From assembly GCA_017434685.1 (NCBI GenBank), contig JAFREV010000115.1:1-15730 (forward strand): DNA of 15,730 bases. The letters run 5' to 3'. The position numbers were made by a program, and so were the translations under genes. The notes below the pieces were generated by a model. It was not told the origin of the DNA and made no database searches. It saw only the letters and a list, made by a program, of their open reading frames with translations. This DNA comes from Mogibacterium sp. GTDB lineage: Bacteria; Bacillota; Clostridia; Peptostreptococcales; Anaerovoracaceae. Shown one piece after another: positions 13,864-15,730 of this stretch (the stretch's first letter is position 1; each line of letters begins with the position of its first letter).

Positions 13864-14205
13864 CTAGACGAGTTCTAAGTAAACGACTTCTGCGTTATCT
13901 CCCTGTCTAGGTCCAAGCTTGAGGATCCTGGTGTATCCGCCGTTGCGGCCCTCATAACCCGGAGCGATCTCATCGAAGAGCTTTGTCACAACGTCCTCGT
14001 CGAAAACGTACTCGAGAACCTGTCTTCTTGCATGAAGGTCACCCTTCTTTGCGATTGTGATAAGCTTTTCGGCCTGGCGGCCTGCTTCTTTAGCTCTCAT
14101 ATCAGTAGTTGTGATTCTACCTTCTCTGAAGAGATCGGTTACCAGGTTTCTCAGCATGGATTTTCTGTGTGCAGAATCTCTGCCCAGCTTCTTATAACCT
14201 TTCAT
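13864..14205 (-). CDS. rplQ: 50S ribosomal protein L17
   Basis: The product has 113 residues from the ATG at 14205. A TTG directly before it (14208) would also be in frame, but AGGAG is 7 nt from the ATG and only 4 from the TTG, so the ATG is preferred. L17 features are the N-terminal GYKKLGRDSAHRKSMLRNLVTDLF, EGRITTTDMRAKEAGRQAEKLITIAK, and the C-terminal GGYTRILKLGPRQGDNAEVVYLELV. L17 assembles into the large subunit near the tunnel exit. It is the last gene of the operon, 17 bp after rpoA and followed by a strong terminator. Confidence 0.97.
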   Translation of the reverse strand: MKGYKKLGRDSAHRKSMLRNLVTDLFREGRITTTDMRAKEAGRQAEKLITIAKKGDLHARRQVLEYVFDEDVVTKLFDEIAPGYEGRNGGYTRILKLGPRQGDNAEVVYLELV

Positions 14206-14222
14206 CAATCTGCTCCTTTCGA

Positions 14223-15170
14223 TTATTCATCATCGCTCGGCTTGAGGGAAAGTCCCAGCTCAGCCAGCTTGTTCTTTACTTCTACCAGCGACTTCATTCC
14301 GAGGTTTCTTACCTTCATCATATCCTCTTCTGTCTTCTGTGTGAGTTCCTCAACAGTGTTGATGGAAGCTCTCTTAAGGCAGTTGAAGGATCTTACTGAA
14401 AGTTCGAGTTCCTCTATCGCCATGACGAGTGCTTTTTCCTTGCGGTCCTCGTCCTTTTCGATCATGAACTTCATGTCGCCTACTTCCGAACCCAGACCTA
14501 TGAAGAGATCCAGGTGCTCATGTATAATCTTGGCTCCGATGGATACGCTTTCCTCAGGCGTAATGGAACCGTCGGTCCAGATTTCTACAATCAGTCTGTC
14601 AAAGTCGGTGACCTGTCCGACTCTGGTATTCTCAACCGAGAAATTGACTTTCTTAACCGGTGTGAAAATGGAGTCAACCGGTATAACTGCTATAGGAGTT
14701 TCTTCTGTCTTATTCTGCTCTGCCGGAACATAGCCCTTGCCTGTAGCAATGTTCATCTCCATTACGAGAGTAGCATTTTCAGCAAGTGTAGCGATGTGCA
14801 GATCAGGGTTGAAGATCTCTGTCTGGGAATCAACGATGATGTCCGCTGCTGTTACTTCCTTAGGTCCTACAGCATTGATAATGGCTCTTGTATCTTCATC
14901 GCCGTCAATTTTAACTGCGAGTCTCTTGAGATTGAGTATAATCTCTGTGACGTCTTCTTTAACGCCAGGGATTGTCGAAAACTCGTGGAGAATTCCGTCA
15001 ATTTTGACCGATGTGATGGCAGCGCCCGGAAGAGAGCTGAGAAGAACTCTTCTCATGCAGTTACCGAGAGTTGTACCATAACCTCTCTCGAGAGGTTCGA
15101 TAACGAATTTGCCATACTGCTTATTTGCATCAACTTCTTTAGTGATTGTCGGCTTTATAATCTCGATCAT
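14223..15170 (-). CDS. rpoA: DNA-directed RNA polymerase subunit alpha
   Basis: The product has 315 residues, the normal length. The N-terminal dimerisation and assembly domain (about 1-230) includes FVIEPLERGYGTTLGNCMRRVLLSSLPG. A charged linker (about 232-248) leads to the C-terminal domain (about 250-312), which contains the VRSFNCLKRASINTVEEL helix and RNLGMKSLVEVKNKL. The arginine of VRSxNCLK, which corresponds to E. coli R265 and contacts UP-element DNA, is present. AGGAGG precedes the ATG by 6 nt. The order rpsD-rpoA-rplQ is the usual one in Firmicutes. Confidence 0.98.
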   Translation of the reverse strand: MIEIIKPTITKEVDANKQYGKFVIEPLERGYGTTLGNCMRRVLLSSLPGAAITSVKIDGILHEFSTIPGVKEDVTEIILNLKRLAVKIDGDEDTRAIINAVGPKEVTAADIIVDSQTEIFNPDLHIATLAENATLVMEMNIATGKGYVPAEQNKTEETPIAVIPVDSIFTPVKKVNFSVENTRVGQVTDFDRLIVEIWTDGSITPEESVSIGAKIIHEHLDLFIGLGSEVGDMKFMIEKDEDRKEKALVMAIEELELSVRSFNCLKRASINTVEELTQKTEEDMMKVRNLGMKSLVEVKNKLAELGLSLKPSDDE

Positions 15171-15218
15171 TCTCTTCCTCCTGTCCTGTATATATTCAAT
15201 TGATAATTGTGATTGTTG

Positions 15219-15234
15219 CGCCGTCCGTGCGGCG
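15219..15234 (-). other. Hairpin in the rpsD-rpoA gap
   Basis: CGCCG-CACGGA-CGGCG on the minus strand makes a 5-bp stem with a 6-nt loop, about 8 bp after the rpsD stop. No T-tract follows, so it is more likely a processing, attenuation or mRNA-stability element than a terminator. A second weak stem, CAATT-ATC-AATTG, follows at 15197-15209. Confidence 0.35.
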
Positions 15235-15241
15235 GTTTACC

Positions 15242-15730
15242 CTATCTCGAGTAGAACTCTACGATATAGTGTTCTTCAATCGGAAGGTCAACGTCTTCGC
15301 GCTCAGGGCTTCTCGTTACCTTACCTTCGAACTTGTCGAGATTGAGATCAATCCAGGCAGGAGTAGTTATGATCATTTCCTTAAGCTCTGTGAACTTAGG
15401 AGAAGACTGTGATTTCGGCCTTACGGATACTACGTCGCCTGCTTTTACCTCCATTGAAGGAATGTTGGCTTTCTTTCCGTTAATCAGGAAATGTCCGTGA
15501 TTTACGAGCTGACGGGCCTCTCTTCTTGTGGCGGCAAATCCCATTCTGAATACGACATTGTCCAGTCTGCTCTCGAGCATGATGAGCAGGTTTTCACCGG
15601 CTCCGCCGGCCCTCTTGGATGCCTTGTCGAACAGGTTGCGGAACTGAGTCTCGCTGAGTCCGTAAGTGAATCTTACTTTCTGCTTTTCGTTGAGCTGGAT
15701 TCCGTACTCGCTCTGTTTACGACGTCTTAC
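15242..15730 (-). CDS. rpsD: 30S ribosomal protein S4 (5' end beyond the window)
   Basis: The visible part is 162 residues and is open to the right edge; roughly 40 N-terminal residues, including the usual zinc-binding or cysteine-rich start, lie outside. Visible features are RRRKQSEYGIQLNEKQKVRFTYG, the FRNLFDKASKRAG helix and ENLLIMLESRLDNVVFRMGF, followed by the S4 RNA-binding domain (RREARQLVNHGHFLINGKKANIPS) and the C-terminal HYIVEFYSR. S4 nucleates 30S assembly on 16S rRNA and in many bacteria also represses its own operon. A Met inside the visible part (at 15580) is not the start, since the family similarity runs unbroken through it. rpoA follows after 71 bp. Confidence 0.97.
   Translation of the reverse strand, partial: VRRRKQSEYGIQLNEKQKVRFTYGLSETQFRNLFDKASKRAGGAGENLLIMLESRLDNVVFRMGFAATRREARQLVNHGHFLINGKKANIPSMEVKAGDVVSVRPKSQSSPKFTELKEMIITTPAWIDLNLDKFEGKVTRSPEREDVDLPIEEHYIVEFYSR

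Overview
All recognisable genes lie on the minus strand, so transcription runs from high to low coordinates. Gene content and order (SRP RNA-dnaX-ebfC-recR; rpsD-rpoA-rplQ; a full F-type ATP synthase operon), the purine-rich Shine-Dalgarno sequences and occasional TTG/GTG starts point to a Firmicute of the class Clostridia, probably an anaerobe. A finer placement (an Anaerovoracaceae/Mogibacterium-like lineage) is only a guess.

Layout from right to left. (1) 15730-13864: end of a ribosomal protein/RNA polymerase operon, with rpsD (its 5' end lies outside the window), rpoA and rplQ, closed by a strong intrinsic terminator at 13817-13849. (2) 13816-13076: a gene-free stretch of about 740 bp. 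It holds a nested dyad of DnaA-box-like sites with an adjoining GC cluster, two DnaA-trio-like triplets and a T-rich tract (about 13560-13740), five tandem 63-bp units that each contain an inverted repeat (13241-13549), and the likely atp promoter. (3) 13075-6827: ATP synthase genes in the order atpB, atpE, atpF, atpA, atpG, atpD, atpC, tightly packed or overlapping. There is no separate atpH. A delta/OSCP C-terminal domain is fused to the N-terminus of the alpha subunit. (4) 6757-5378: a COG2509-type FAD-dependent dehydrogenase with a TTG start. (5) 5288-5136: the SRP RNA with its own promoter, followed by dnaX, ebfC, recR and brnQ (5079-943). (6) 827-339: a YbaK-type deacylase gene with a terminator. 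(7) 245-1: the 5' end of an acyl-CoA synthetase-like gene.

The genes are mostly core functions: translation and transcription, proton- or sodium-driven ATP synthesis, protein targeting, clamp loading and recombinational repair. The two parts that ordinary annotation does not explain are the delta-alpha ATP synthase fusion and the origin-like intergenic block between the rplQ terminator and the atp promoter. No insertion sequence, phage gene, tRNA or CRISPR array was seen.
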